64,000 nt of DNA from Flavihumibacter rivuli. GTDB taxonomy: Bacteria; Bacteroidota; Bacteroidia; Chitinophagales; Chitinophagaceae. Below, in pieces: positions 8,038 through 15,860 of the stretch; positions within the stretch are counted from its first letter, which is position 1, and every line of letters starts with the position of its first letter. A program made the position numbers and the translations under genes. The notes beneath the pieces were generated by a model. The model worked only from the letters and a program-made list of their open reading frames with translations. It did not search any database and was not told the DNA's origin. Location: assembly GCF_018595685.2 (NCBI RefSeq), contig NZ_CP092334.1, forward strand, positions 21,001 to 85,000. The letters run 5' to 3'.

Positions 8038-9864
8038 TTATTTGAGGTCTAGTTTGATCTGCAGTTCATCGAACTGTTTTGCGTCAATGGCTGAGGGGGC
8101 ATCCAGCATTACATCGCGGCCGCTATTGTTCTTGGGGAAAGCGATGAAATCACGGATGCTTTCGCTGCCACCCAGAATGGCACAAAGGCGGTCGAAGCCA
8201 AAAGCTATGCCTCCATGTGGCGGGGCACCATATTCGAAGGCTCCCAGCAGGAACCCGAATTTATGGTTGGCTTCTTCCTTGCTCATGCCCAGGGCATCAA
8301 ACATCTTTTCCTGCAATTCACGCTGGAAGATCCTGATCGAGCCGCCGCCGATCTCATTCCCGTTCAATACCATGTCGTAGGCATTGGCCTTGATGTTCGC
8401 ATAGGGATGCTTGAGGTATTCGGCCGGATTGTCGATCACCGGGTTGTTATTGATCATGATATCGATATGTGCAGGTTTGGGAGAAGTGAAGGGATGGTGG
8501 CGGGCAACCCAACGGTTCTCTTCCTCTGCATATTCGAAGAGTGGGAAGTCCAATACCCAAAGCAGTTTGAACTCATCCTTCTTCCTCAGGCCAAGTTTTT
8601 CGCCCATTTCCAAACGCAGTTCGCTGGTGGCTTTCCTGGTACGTTCCTCCCTTCCTGCCAGGATTAGGATCAGGTCGCCGGTTTGGGCTCCACAGATATC
8701 CGCTAAGGCCTTCAGTTTGTCCTCAGGGAAGAACTTGTCAACACTGCTCTTGTAGCTGCCATCTGTATTGCACTTGATGTACACCAGGCCGTTCATGCCG
8801 ATCTGGGGACGCTTCACCCACTCTGTCAGTTCATCCAGTTGCTTCCGGGTATATTCGCTGCATCCGGGCACTGCAATGGCCAGGACGGTCTCTGCTTCAT
8901 TGAACACCTTGAAGCCACTTTCTTCAAAGATCTTCAAGGCTTCAGGATGGCCGGATTGGCCTTCGAATGCGGTCTTGAAGTTGGTCAACTCCATGCCAAA
9001 GCGGATATCGGGCTTGTCGTTACCGAAACGCAGCATGGCATCGTTCCAGGTCATGCGCTCCACCTTATCGGTATAATCGATGTTCTTCACATCCTTGAAA
9101 ATGCGCTTGATCAGGCCTTCGAACATGTTCAGGATATCCTCCTGTTCCACAAAGCTCATTTCGCAGTCGATCTGGGTAAATTCCGGCTGGCGGTCTGCGC
9201 GCAGGTCTTCATCCCTGAAACACTTTACTACCTGGTAGTAACGGTCATAACCACTTACCATCAGCAATTGCTTGAAGGTCTGCGGGCTCTGGGGAAGGGC
9301 GTAGAATTGTCCGGGGTTCATGCGTGAAGGAACCACGAAGTCGCGGGCACCTTCCGGGGTCGACTTGATCAGGAAGGGTGTTTCAATATCCATGAAATGA
9401 TTTTCATGGAGGTAGTTCCTTGCGGACCTGTTCACTGCGTAACGCAACTCCAGGTTGCGCTTCACCGCATTACGGCGAAGGTCAAGGTAACGGAATTTCA
9501 TCCTCAGGTCATCACCGCCGTCCGTATCATCCTGGATAGTAAAGGGTGGGGTGGCAGCCTTATTGAGAATGCTAAAGCTGATTACTTCAAGTTCTATGTC
9601 GCCCGTAGGGATATTGGGGTTCTTATTACTCCTTTCCACGACCTTGCCTTTCACTTGCAGTACAAACTCCCTGCCCAATGGCTGGCTATCGAGCTGGGCG
9701 TTGAGTCCTTCCCCGAAAAGGAGTTGGGTAATGCCATACCGGTCGCGCAGGTCCACAAAAGTGATGCTTCCGAATTTTCTTACCGTTTGAACCCAACCGG
9801 CAAGGGTCACTTCCTGGTTCACGTGGCTGATGCGCAATTCACCACAGGTATGCGATCTATACAT
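8038..9864 (-). CDS. aspS: Aspartyl-tRNA synthetase
   Basis: This 608-residue class II synthetase charges tRNA-Asp with aspartate. It has an N-terminal OB-fold anticodon-binding domain (about 1-110, opening [11 protein letters not shown]), class II motif 2 as [18 protein letters not shown], the bacterial GAD insertion domain in the middle (about 290-420) and motif 3 as [11 protein letters not shown] near the C-terminus. The length matches bacterial AspRS. Whether it is discriminating or also charges tRNA-Asn cannot be decided from this window. It has its own excellent promoter (TTG-N19-TACCTTTG, 9900-9929) and terminator, so it appears monocistronic. Confidence 0.98.
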   Translation of the reverse strand: MYRSHTCGELRISHVNQEVTLAGWVQTVRKFGSITFVDLRDRYGITQLLFGEGLNAQLDSQPLGREFVLQVKGKVVERSNKNPNIPTGDIELEVISFSILNKAATPPFTIQDDTDGGDDLRMKFRYLDLRRNAVKRNLELRYAVNRSARNYLHENHFMDIETPFLIKSTPEGARDFVVPSRMNPGQFYALPQSPQTFKQLLMVSGYDRYYQVVKCFRDEDLRADRQPEFTQIDCEMSFVEQEDILNMFEGLIKRIFKDVKNIDYTDKVERMTWNDAMLRFGNDKPDIRFGMELTNFKTAFEGQSGHPEALKIFEESGFKVFNEAETVLAIAVPGCSEYTRKQLDELTEWVKRPQIGMNGLVYIKCNTDGSYKSSVDKFFPEDKLKALADICGAQTGDLILILAGREERTRKATSELRLEMGEKLGLRKKDEFKLLWVLDFPLFEYAEEENRWVARHHPFTSPKPAHIDIMINNNPVIDNPAEYLKHPYANIKANAYDMVLNGNEIGGGSIRIFQRELQEKMFDALGMSKEEANHKFGFLLGAFEYGAPPHGGIAFGFDRLCAILGGSESIRDFIAFPKNNSGRDVMLDAPSAIDAKQFDELQIKLDLK

Positions 9865-9899
9865 AATGCTGTTGTTTTTCGGTCTTTTTCAATGAGGTG

Positions 9900-9929
9900 C
9901 AAAGGTAAAGCTTAGGCTTTGTCTGGCAA
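9900..9929 (-). promoter_or_regulatory. aspS promoter (TTG-N19-TAnnTTTG)
   Basis: On the minus strand a TTG (9927-9929) is separated by exactly 19 nt from TACCTTTG (9900-9907). This is a full match to the Bacteroidota housekeeping promoter. It leaves a leader of roughly 30 nt before the aspS ATG. Confidence 0.72.
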
Positions 9930-9965
9930 AAGGGGGAAATCGGCTGAAATGATTAGATTTAAGGT

Positions 9966-10799
9966 ATGACCCTGATCCTGGCCGTATTCGGAACCTGCTT
10001 TGTCCTGGTTTTAGCCCTCTGGGGCTATGAGCGCTTGCGTTATGGGCGTGCCATGGTCCTGAAAGCTGAGGCGCACCAGCAGGGAGACCAGGCGGATTAT
10101 GCAATGGAAAACCCGGAATGGGAGCATTATCACCAATGGCTGAATGAACACCACGCCTATTACAGGTCGCTGAGTGAGATCAATAAGACCAGGTTCCTAA
10201 GGAGGGTACTGCACTTCATGCACAACAAGGAATTTGAATACGTTGACCTGGAACCTATTCCCCTGATGCCTTTGCTGATCAGCGCTGCCGCTATCCAATT
10301 GACCTTCGGACTGGAGGAATTCAGGCTGGATCAATTTGAGAAGATCTATGTTGTTCGAACCGCATATCGGATGCACGGGAGGCCCCAGGCCTTGGAAGGC
10401 CATGTTAACCAAACGGGTATTTACCTGAGTTGGGAGCATATCTACAAAGCTTACGCAGACCATAGCGAAGTGGGTAATGTAGGCATCCATGAGATGGCAC
10501 ATGCCCTGGCCTATATGAACCATAAGGAAGGGGCAGGGGTAAATAAAGTTTTCAGGGATAAGTTCAAGGCTTTTTCCCGCGCGGCTGCCCCGGTTTACCA
10601 AAAACTCAGGCACGGCCAGTCTTCCATATTCGGGGATTACGCGACCACAGATTTCCACGAGTTCTGGGCTGTTGCTGCAGAGGTGTTTTTTGGGAAGCCA
10701 CTACAGTTCAGGGCTGCAGAGCCTGAACTCTACCAGCAACTCTGTATACTGCTGAACCAGGATCCCATTGAGGTATATGGACTGGGTGGCAAATCCTGA
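9966..10799 (+). CDS. Membrane-anchored MtfA-like zinc peptidase (M90 family), copy 1
   Basis: This 277-residue protein has one N-terminal transmembrane segment (about 2-20) and then a soluble domain. The domain carries the gluzincin motif HEMAH (His175-Glu176-x-x-His179) in the context NVGIHEMAHALAYMN, and downstream DYATTDFHEFWAVAAEVFF supplies the conserved C-terminal acidic helix expected for the M90/MtfA family. E. coli MtfA is a soluble peptidase tied to the glucose regulator Mlc; this version is membrane-tethered, so its target probably differs. A paralogue lies at 13233-14030, with two lipoprotein genes between. A TAGATTTA sequence just before the ATG resembles a -7 box, but its last base is off consensus. 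Confidence 0.87.
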   Translation: MTLILAVFGTCFVLVLALWGYERLRYGRAMVLKAEAHQQGDQADYAMENPEWEHYHQWLNEHHAYYRSLSEINKTRFLRRVLHFMHNKEFEYVDLEPIPLMPLLISAAAIQLTFGLEEFRLDQFEKIYVVRTAYRMHGRPQALEGHVNQTGIYLSWEHIYKAYADHSEVGNVGIHEMAHALAYMNHKEGAGVNKVFRDKFKAFSRAAAPVYQKLRHGQSSIFGDYATTDFHEFWAVAAEVFFGKPLQFRAAEPELYQQLCILLNQDPIEVYGLGGKS

Positions 10800-11007
10800 A
10801 TACCTATTCCCATTGACTTTTAATTGACTTGCCTTTAGGGGCAGGATATGAAATACCGTTAAAACACGGGTTGTTTCAATCCCCACTACTTGCTTATTTC
10901 GTAGGCATAAGTTTCCGTTTATCCGCTGTTGCTATTTCCCCAATTCGTCCCCATCCATCAGTTAGTTCTTTCATTTAATATTTATTCATTTTTTAAACCA
11001 AAGATTT

Positions 11008-12186
11008 ATGAGGCAGAGTGCTTTTTGTAGAGGTGTAGGGTTATTAATCTTTGTTGGTTCACTTTTTATGGTGGCCTGTCAGAAGAACCAGGAACCGGAT
11101 GCGCGGGGACCGGTAACAGATCAAAGGGATGGACGAGAAGAAGGGCGGACCTTTCTCCAGCAGTTGGGATTAAAGGCGGGTGATTCGGCCCGCATGGTGA
11201 TCACTGAGGCGATCAATAGCCTGGATAAACCAGGGTTGCAAACAATTGAAGTAGCTGAAGGGGAAAGGATATGGGTGTTCCCCATGAACACAGCGGTAAA
11301 ACTCCAGTTTGGCCTTTCGAGGTTCTCCCCGGATAAGCAAAGGATGGTAGTATTGAGAAGCAAAGCGGGGAAATTCACCACCGGTAATATCATTGAATTC
11401 GATCCTTTGCCAGGAGGTGGGAAACTGGAGGGGGAGTCCCTGAAGCAGTACCTGGTGAAAGGGCGCTTGGAAGTGGATGGAACGCTCACCAGTTATAGTC
11501 TGGGTGGGGCCTTGCTGGGCCGCTATTCCTTCCGGAATGGTGACATCGAAACCTATGCGGTGCCCCAGGAAAGGAAGCAGGGACCCATGCAGGCAGGCTC
11601 CGGCTCGGCCTGGTCATCCGATTGTACCTATTATTTCCTGCTGGTGTATTCAGGTGGTGACCTCGTAGCAACACAATTATTGTCCTATACCTGCGAAACA
11701 TCAGGTACCTGCGGGGATTATATGCTGGACTGCGGAAGTGGCGGTGGAGGCGGCGGAACGGGTACATCTGTTCCGGAGGATTGTTCAGATGTTGAAAGTA
11801 AATTGGGTGGTACAGCCCAGAGTGGTGCCGTAAAGAGTGCTTTTATCTTAAATCAGACCGATATCCGGAAGAAGAGTTACAAATGGATGATCTATAAGCA
11901 GAGCCTGGGCATGTTCGCCTTTTATAGCCATGAAATAGCTACCCATAGGCGGGTAAATGGGGTTTGGAGGTTTGAGTCGCTGGTACACCAGACTATTAGT
12001 AAAGAAGGGTTCATTCCAATAGGAACAGCTGATGTGACTTTAAATACAGCGGTTTCGCATGTAGGGTTGTATAATGCCATTATGGAGTTAAACTGTACTT
12101 ACACCACAACATTTTCTTGTAAAGAGTTAAAGTATAGTGGGTCAAGAAATTTCTCAGCCGTTAAAAATTTTCATGTCAATGATTAA
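11008..12186 (+). CDS. Lipoprotein of unknown function with Gly-rich linker
   Basis: This 392-residue predicted lipoprotein has a signal peptide ending in MVAC, with the lipidated Cys at residue 24, followed by charged QKNQEPD. Residues about 40-235 form one beta-rich region. A Gly/Ser linker (GSGGGGGGTG, about 246-255) and a Cys-containing joint then lead to a second domain (about 258-392) with the pattern KKSYKWMIYKQ...FAFYSHE...VWRFESLVHQ, a pattern I recall from other Bacteroidota lipoproteins but cannot name. The second half is visibly more A+T-rich than the first. It overlaps the next lipoprotein gene by 14 bases, so the two are cotranscribed and probably act together at the envelope. 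Confidence 0.75.
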   Translation: MRQSAFCRGVGLLIFVGSLFMVACQKNQEPDARGPVTDQRDGREEGRTFLQQLGLKAGDSARMVITEAINSLDKPGLQTIEVAEGERIWVFPMNTAVKLQFGLSRFSPDKQRMVVLRSKAGKFTTGNIIEFDPLPGGGKLEGESLKQYLVKGRLEVDGTLTSYSLGGALLGRYSFRNGDIETYAVPQERKQGPMQAGSGSAWSSDCTYYFLLVYSGGDLVATQLLSYTCETSGTCGDYMLDCGSGGGGGGTGTSVPEDCSDVESKLGGTAQSGAVKSAFILNQTDIRKKSYKWMIYKQSLGMFAFYSHEIATHRRVNGVWRFESLVHQTISKEGFIPIGTADVTLNTAVSHVGLYNAIMELNCTYTTTFSCKELKYSGSRNFSAVKNFHVND

Positions 12187-12931
12187 TTCATTCCTGTTAC
12201 CGGTCTTCACGTTGATTGCCTTTTTCTCTTGCATAGAGGTAAAACCAGTAAAAGTCATTACCTATTACATGGAGATTCCCCTTGTCCCCAAAGAGGAAGA
12301 TGATATCCAGTATTTTATTGATTCAATAGATATTATTAACATGGATAGGGATATGATTTATAGATTTCCTTATACAAATCAGCATATACTGGTTGATTAC
12401 TTCAAAAATGGGGAGGAGACCTGGGATTCGGTAAGGCTTATACCTAAGTTTCGGTTCGTATACGCCCAATTGGGGCAGCGAAAGGGTTATTATACAGACT
12501 CGGGCTATAAGGTTTTCCAGCAACCGCTAGATGTGGATTCTATGTTGCTTTCACAAGGTGTTGCACAGGATTCTTTGTTCTTGCCAACACGTTATTTGCT
12601 AAAGGATAGCATATATAATAAGGATAAGGGTACCTTGTTCAAACAATATATACTTGTTAATAAACCAGGCCCTGATTATCCCGATACGATAAAATATTGG
12701 TTCTCCAGGAATCTTGAGGATTTCCCCTTTACCATATCTCCTACCATGGAAAAATGGAATGGGATGAAGTTGGCCAAGGTCCAGTTTTGGTTTGCGCCAT
12801 TTGAATATGAGGGTAGACCTTACAAGCAAAGGAGCTTGGTCTTTGGCGCTATTCGGAATGACCGCAAGTATTCGAGGCAACAGGTCGAACAAATGTTAAA
12901 AGAGTTGAAACCTGCAGGGATAGCTGACTGA
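12173..12931 (+). CDS. Small lipoprotein of unknown function, partner of the upstream gene
   Basis: This 252-residue protein has a short signal peptide and a plausible lipobox (AFFSC, Cys at residue 20). I start it at the ATG at 12173 rather than 12137, because the shorter form opens directly on the signal peptide; the ATG at 12179 is also possible. The rest has no recognised domain; it is rich in Asp and Tyr, with a closing RQQVEQMLKEL helix. The first 300 bases are strikingly A+T-rich for this window. Its start lies inside the 3' end of the preceding lipoprotein gene, which implies translational coupling. Confidence 0.7.
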   Translation: MSMINSFLLPVFTLIAFFSCIEVKPVKVITYYMEIPLVPKEEDDIQYFIDSIDIINMDRDMIYRFPYTNQHILVDYFKNGEETWDSVRLIPKFRFVYAQLGQRKGYYTDSGYKVFQQPLDVDSMLLSQGVAQDSLFLPTRYLLKDSIYNKDKGTLFKQYILVNKPGPDYPDTIKYWFSRNLEDFPFTISPTMEKWNGMKLAKVQFWFAPFEYEGRPYKQRSLVFGAIRNDRKYSRQQVEQMLKELKPAGIAD

Positions 12932-13232
12932 CCGGCAAGAGGAATTGGATGATGGATGCTGCGGGAATGGCAAGGAACGGCCTTACCGCAGCATTCTGTT
13001 ATTCCAGGATAGAAAGGTTCCTTCGTATTTTTACGATGTTTGCTTATTCCTTTCCCAAAATCGGGTAAAACTCTTTTTTCTGTGGAATGTTGTTACTAAA
13101 TTAGTATAGAAATCAGCCGGATAACCCTAACCCGTACTATTATTTCCTCCTCTGAAAGATCCGAAGTGTTATCCATTACTGTGTTGAACCAGCTTAAACA
13201 AGTCGATTTTCTTAACATCAAAGAAGTTCCTT
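12932..13232. other. Intergenic stretch between lipoprotein pair and second MtfA-like gene
   Basis: No gene is seen. A 9-bp inverted repeat (12956-12964 with 12986-12994) with a partly self-pairing interior could terminate the lipoprotein operon, though the T-run after it is weak. No exact TAnnTTTG box was found ahead of the downstream gene. Confidence 0.5.
12956..12994 (+). terminator. Possible terminator after the lipoprotein pair
   Basis: The stem ATGCTGCGG / CCGCAGCAT encloses a 21-nt interior that can form a further short AAGG/CCTT stem. Only a modest T-rich tail (CTGTTATT) follows. Confidence 0.45.
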
Positions 13233-14030
13233 ATGGAAATCGTGTTCATTTGTTTGCTGGTATTCTGTACCATCTATGTATTCGATGCCTTGCATCACCG
13301 CTTTCACCGGTATCTCCTGTTCCGGCGCCGAAAAGGTTTTGAACAGCATGAGACTTATTTCCGGAGTATCATTTCCCAGAACATCAGGTATTTCAATCGT
13401 GTTGACCTGGAGACCCAACAGAAATGGTTGTTCAGGGCCTACCTTTTCTACCGGGCCAAGAAATTCCATTATGTCGGGGTCTCGAAGTCCGATGAAATGC
13501 CAATACTGATATCGGCCACCGCCGCGCAGTTGACACTGGGGCTTGAGAATTTTTCGCTTAACTATTTCCGTGATATCTATGTGCTGGAGCATGACTATCA
13601 CTATGGGTATTATTCATTGCCTTTTATGGGACATGTTGACCATAGCGGGATCTATTTGTCCTGGGATAATTTCCTGCAGGGGTTGAGGACTCCCCATGAC
13701 AGCAGTAATGTCGGCTTGCATGAAATGGCCCATGCTTTGGCCTATGTGAATTTTGTAACCAGGACCGATGAGGATAAACATTTCAAGAAGGAATTCAGGA
13801 ACTTCTCAGCCGTTGCCCGTCCCGTATTCCAGGATATGCAAAGAGGCGTGAAGACTTTGCTGGGGGATTATGCTGCCACGAATTACCATGAATTCTGGGC
13901 CGTGGCGGTGGAGGTTTTCTTTGAGAACCCTATTCGTTTCCAGCGGGAGTTGCCGGATCTGTATGCAGCAATGGTGCGCTTGCTCAGGCAGGACCCCTAT
14001 CTTGTCATCACTAAAAGCCTGGTCGCATGA
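13233..14030 (+). CDS. Membrane-anchored MtfA-like zinc peptidase (M90 family), copy 2
   Basis: This 265-residue paralogue of the peptidase at 9966 has the same layout: an N-terminal membrane segment (about 2-19), a basic stretch (HHRFHRYLLFRRRK), then the catalytic domain with HEMAH (His163-Glu164-x-x-His167). Shared phrases include ISATAAQLTLGLE, GHVDHSGIYLSW, GLHEMAHALAY and DYAATNYHEFWAVAVEVFF, so a duplication is clear. Substrate is unknown. A strong bidirectional terminator follows at 14050-14077. Confidence 0.87.
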   Translation: MEIVFICLLVFCTIYVFDALHHRFHRYLLFRRRKGFEQHETYFRSIISQNIRYFNRVDLETQQKWLFRAYLFYRAKKFHYVGVSKSDEMPILISATAAQLTLGLENFSLNYFRDIYVLEHDYHYGYYSLPFMGHVDHSGIYLSWDNFLQGLRTPHDSSNVGLHEMAHALAYVNFVTRTDEDKHFKKEFRNFSAVARPVFQDMQRGVKTLLGDYAATNYHEFWAVAVEVFFENPIRFQRELPDLYAAMVRLLRQDPYLVITKSLVA

Positions 14031-14049
14031 ACTGAAAAATACTCGAATA

Positions 14050-14077
14050 AAAAAGCTGCCCATTAAGGCAGCTTTTT
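14050..14077. terminator. Bidirectional terminator
   Basis: The inverted repeat AAAAAGCTGCC (14050-14060) / GGCAGCTTTTT (14067-14077) with a 6-nt loop has an A-run on the left and a T-run on the right. It separates two convergent genes (stops at 14030 and 14091) and should serve both. Confidence 0.85.
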
Positions 14078-14090
14078 TTATGCAAGATGT

Positions 14091-14519
14091 TTATTGTGCT
14101 TGTGCAACTTCCATAGTGGTTTCCGGAACTTCAACGTCCACGTGCACCATTTTTTGCTGGCGCTTTTCCCTGGGCAGGACATAAGCATAGTAGGAAACAA
14201 TAAATAATATTCCTATGGAAAATGGTATGGCTGCATAGTACCGTAGAACTTCATCCCTTTCCATGAACTCCACTGTCATCCAGTAACAGTTCGCAATGAT
14301 CCAGAATAAGACGGCAAGGTTGTGGAAGAGTTCGGATTTCAACTTGCGGGTTTGCCAGGTGATCAGGATGGCGACGGTAAGGGTGGGGAAGATCATAGCT
14401 ATTCCCAGCGGTTTCCAGAGCATTGCCCAACACATGTCCTTGATCAGCCAAAATACGATGTGGAGATTCTCCACTTTCCGGAACCGCTCCGGAATAGAAT
14501 ACATTCGGGTGTTTGTCAT
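14091..14519 (-). CDS. Uncharacterised small membrane protein
   Basis: This 142-residue protein has about four membrane-spanning segments (roughly 24-44, 38-54, 66-84 and 95-113 by hydrophobicity; the first two may be one long hairpin) and a polar C-terminal tail rich in Val and Glu. The tryptophan-rich opening (FWLIKDMCWAMLWKPLG) is distinctive, but I cannot name the family. It is a single gene between a bidirectional terminator and the FAD oxidoreductase. Confidence 0.7.
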   Translation of the reverse strand: MTNTRMYSIPERFRKVENLHIVFWLIKDMCWAMLWKPLGIAMIFPTLTVAILITWQTRKLKSELFHNLAVLFWIIANCYWMTVEFMERDEVLRYYAAIPFSIGILFIVSYYAYVLPREKRQQKMVHVDVEVPETTMEVAQAQ

Positions 14520-14616
14520 CTACAGCATAAAAGAAATTTTAGACCATATGCTTCCCGAGGGAGAGCCTTAGCGTTGCAAAAATAACCAATGGGGGAAACA
14601 ATTGGCAAACTAATTC

Positions 14617-15693
14617 CTAGGCCGATAGTATCCTGCTGAAGCGCTGAATATCAGCCTCTTTCGTGATAGGTTGACCGTGGATCAGGTATTGGGCCAGTTC
14701 CCTGGCAAAGTAGGGGGCAAGGGAACAGCCCTTGGTGCCCGTACCATTTAATATGGCCACACGGGGATGTAAAGGGTGAACCCCGACGAATGGCCTCCTT
14801 TCTACAGTTGCCGGGCGGATCGCAGACCAATGGTCCACTACCGTAAAGGGGAGTTTCAGCCATTCCGATAATTGCCTGGTCGTCCTCTCCCGGAAACCTG
14901 CTGTAGGTTCATCATGAGTGAAACGGTTCTCATAGGTTGAGCCAGCCCAGAAAAAACCAGCATTGCTCTGGTAGCCAAAATGTGGAAAAGGGACAAGCGA
15001 TAACCCCTTTTTATAAATATGGGTCTGGGGCAGCCCCCTCACTTCCAGTAATAATGCCTCACCCTTGTTGGGCGAGAAAGGGAGCCGGTTGAAATAAGCG
15101 GAACCCATTGTTTCCACGCCTCCACAATAGATGATCGTGCCGGCCTCAATATCCCTGTATTGTACATGGTCCGGATAGATTTCCAGTTCATCTTCATTGA
15201 ATGGTTCCAGCCTGATGCTGTGCTGCCGGACCAGGTGATGTTGCCATTGATTCAGTAAAAGGTTGAGGTCAATGAGCAATGCCGGGTTGATCACCCCAAA
15301 TCCGAAAGGGGCGGTCATTAGTTGCTCCCAACGCTGGGTGTCGCCGGGGATGCTCAGGTATTCAGTGACCTCCTGGCTTCGGTTTTGGAAAGCCTGTTGC
15401 ATTTGTTCTGTAGGAAAGGCATGCAGGATATCTACGGTCTGGATGCAGTGGATGCCCAATGCCCTGCCGATGGAGGAATAGGCTTCCAGGGCAAATGGTA
15501 ATAAGGTTTCAGCCATCCAGGTCTTGGCCAGTACCCTTCCTGTAACGGGATTGATCACGCCGGAAGCGATGCGGGAGGAACTGACCGGTTTACCTTCATC
15601 GATCACCATTACACTCTTGCCTTCCTGCATCAGCCACCAGCTGATCCATGTGCCGCATAGGCCCTGGCCAACGATCAGAAAATCCTTTTGCAT
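14617..15693 (-). CDS. FAD-dependent oxidoreductase of the DAO family
   Basis: This 358-residue flavoprotein has an N-terminal Rossmann motif GQGLCG (residues 9-14, within LIVGQGLCG) followed by the acidic ribose-binding end of the second strand (VMVIDEG). A second FAD contact region near the C-terminus reads ILNGTGTKGCSLAPYFA. The overall layout matches glycine/D-amino-acid oxidase-like enzymes (DAO fold), which oxidise a C-N bond using FAD. The substrate cannot be read. No thiamine or other pathway genes are adjacent. A -7 box lies only 4 nt before the ATG and an 8-bp tandem repeat sits directly upstream of it (see findings). Confidence 0.8.
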   Translation of the reverse strand: MQKDFLIVGQGLCGTWISWWLMQEGKSVMVIDEGKPVSSSRIASGVINPVTGRVLAKTWMAETLLPFALEAYSSIGRALGIHCIQTVDILHAFPTEQMQQAFQNRSQEVTEYLSIPGDTQRWEQLMTAPFGFGVINPALLIDLNLLLNQWQHHLVRQHSIRLEPFNEDELEIYPDHVQYRDIEAGTIIYCGGVETMGSAYFNRLPFSPNKGEALLLEVRGLPQTHIYKKGLSLVPFPHFGYQSNAGFFWAGSTYENRFTHDEPTAGFRERTTRQLSEWLKLPFTVVDHWSAIRPATVERRPFVGVHPLHPRVAILNGTGTKGCSLAPYFARELAQYLIHGQPITKEADIQRFSRILSA

Positions 15694-15697
15694 GTTG

Positions 15698-15705
15698 CAA
15701 AGATA
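15698..15705 (-). promoter_or_regulatory. -7 box directly upstream of the FAD oxidoreductase
   Basis: TATCTTTG on the minus strand fits TAnnTTTG and ends 4 nt before the ATG, so the transcript would be nearly or fully leaderless. No TTG is found at -33; a tandem repeat fills that space. Confidence 0.5.
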
Positions 15706-15744
15706 GGATGTGGAGATGTGGAGATGAGAAGATGTGGAGATGTG
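15705..15744. repeat. Five-copy 8-bp tandem repeat (consensus GAGATGTG)
   Basis: Five adjoining 8-mers read AGGATGTG, GAGATGTG, GAGATGAG, AAGATGTG and GAGATGTG. The array abuts the -7 box of the FAD oxidoreductase and occupies the spacer and -33 region. Confidence 0.8.
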
Positions 15745-15794
15745 GGGAGCTCTAGTACTTGCAAGAGTACCTGGTTGATGGTTATGTCGATAAG

Positions 15795-15829
15795 AAAAGG
15801 GTCTCCTTCGCGATGAAGAAGACCCTTTT
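15795..15829 (-). terminator. Terminator after the alpha-2-macroglobulin gene
   Basis: The inverted repeat AAAAGGGTCT (15795-15804) / AGACCCTTTT (15820-15829) has a 15-nt loop. On the minus strand the second arm ends in TTTTCTTA. It lies about 30 bp past the stop codon at 15861. Confidence 0.65.
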
Positions 15830-15860
15830 GGATTAGCTGCTAGTGATGGGGCCTAATGAC

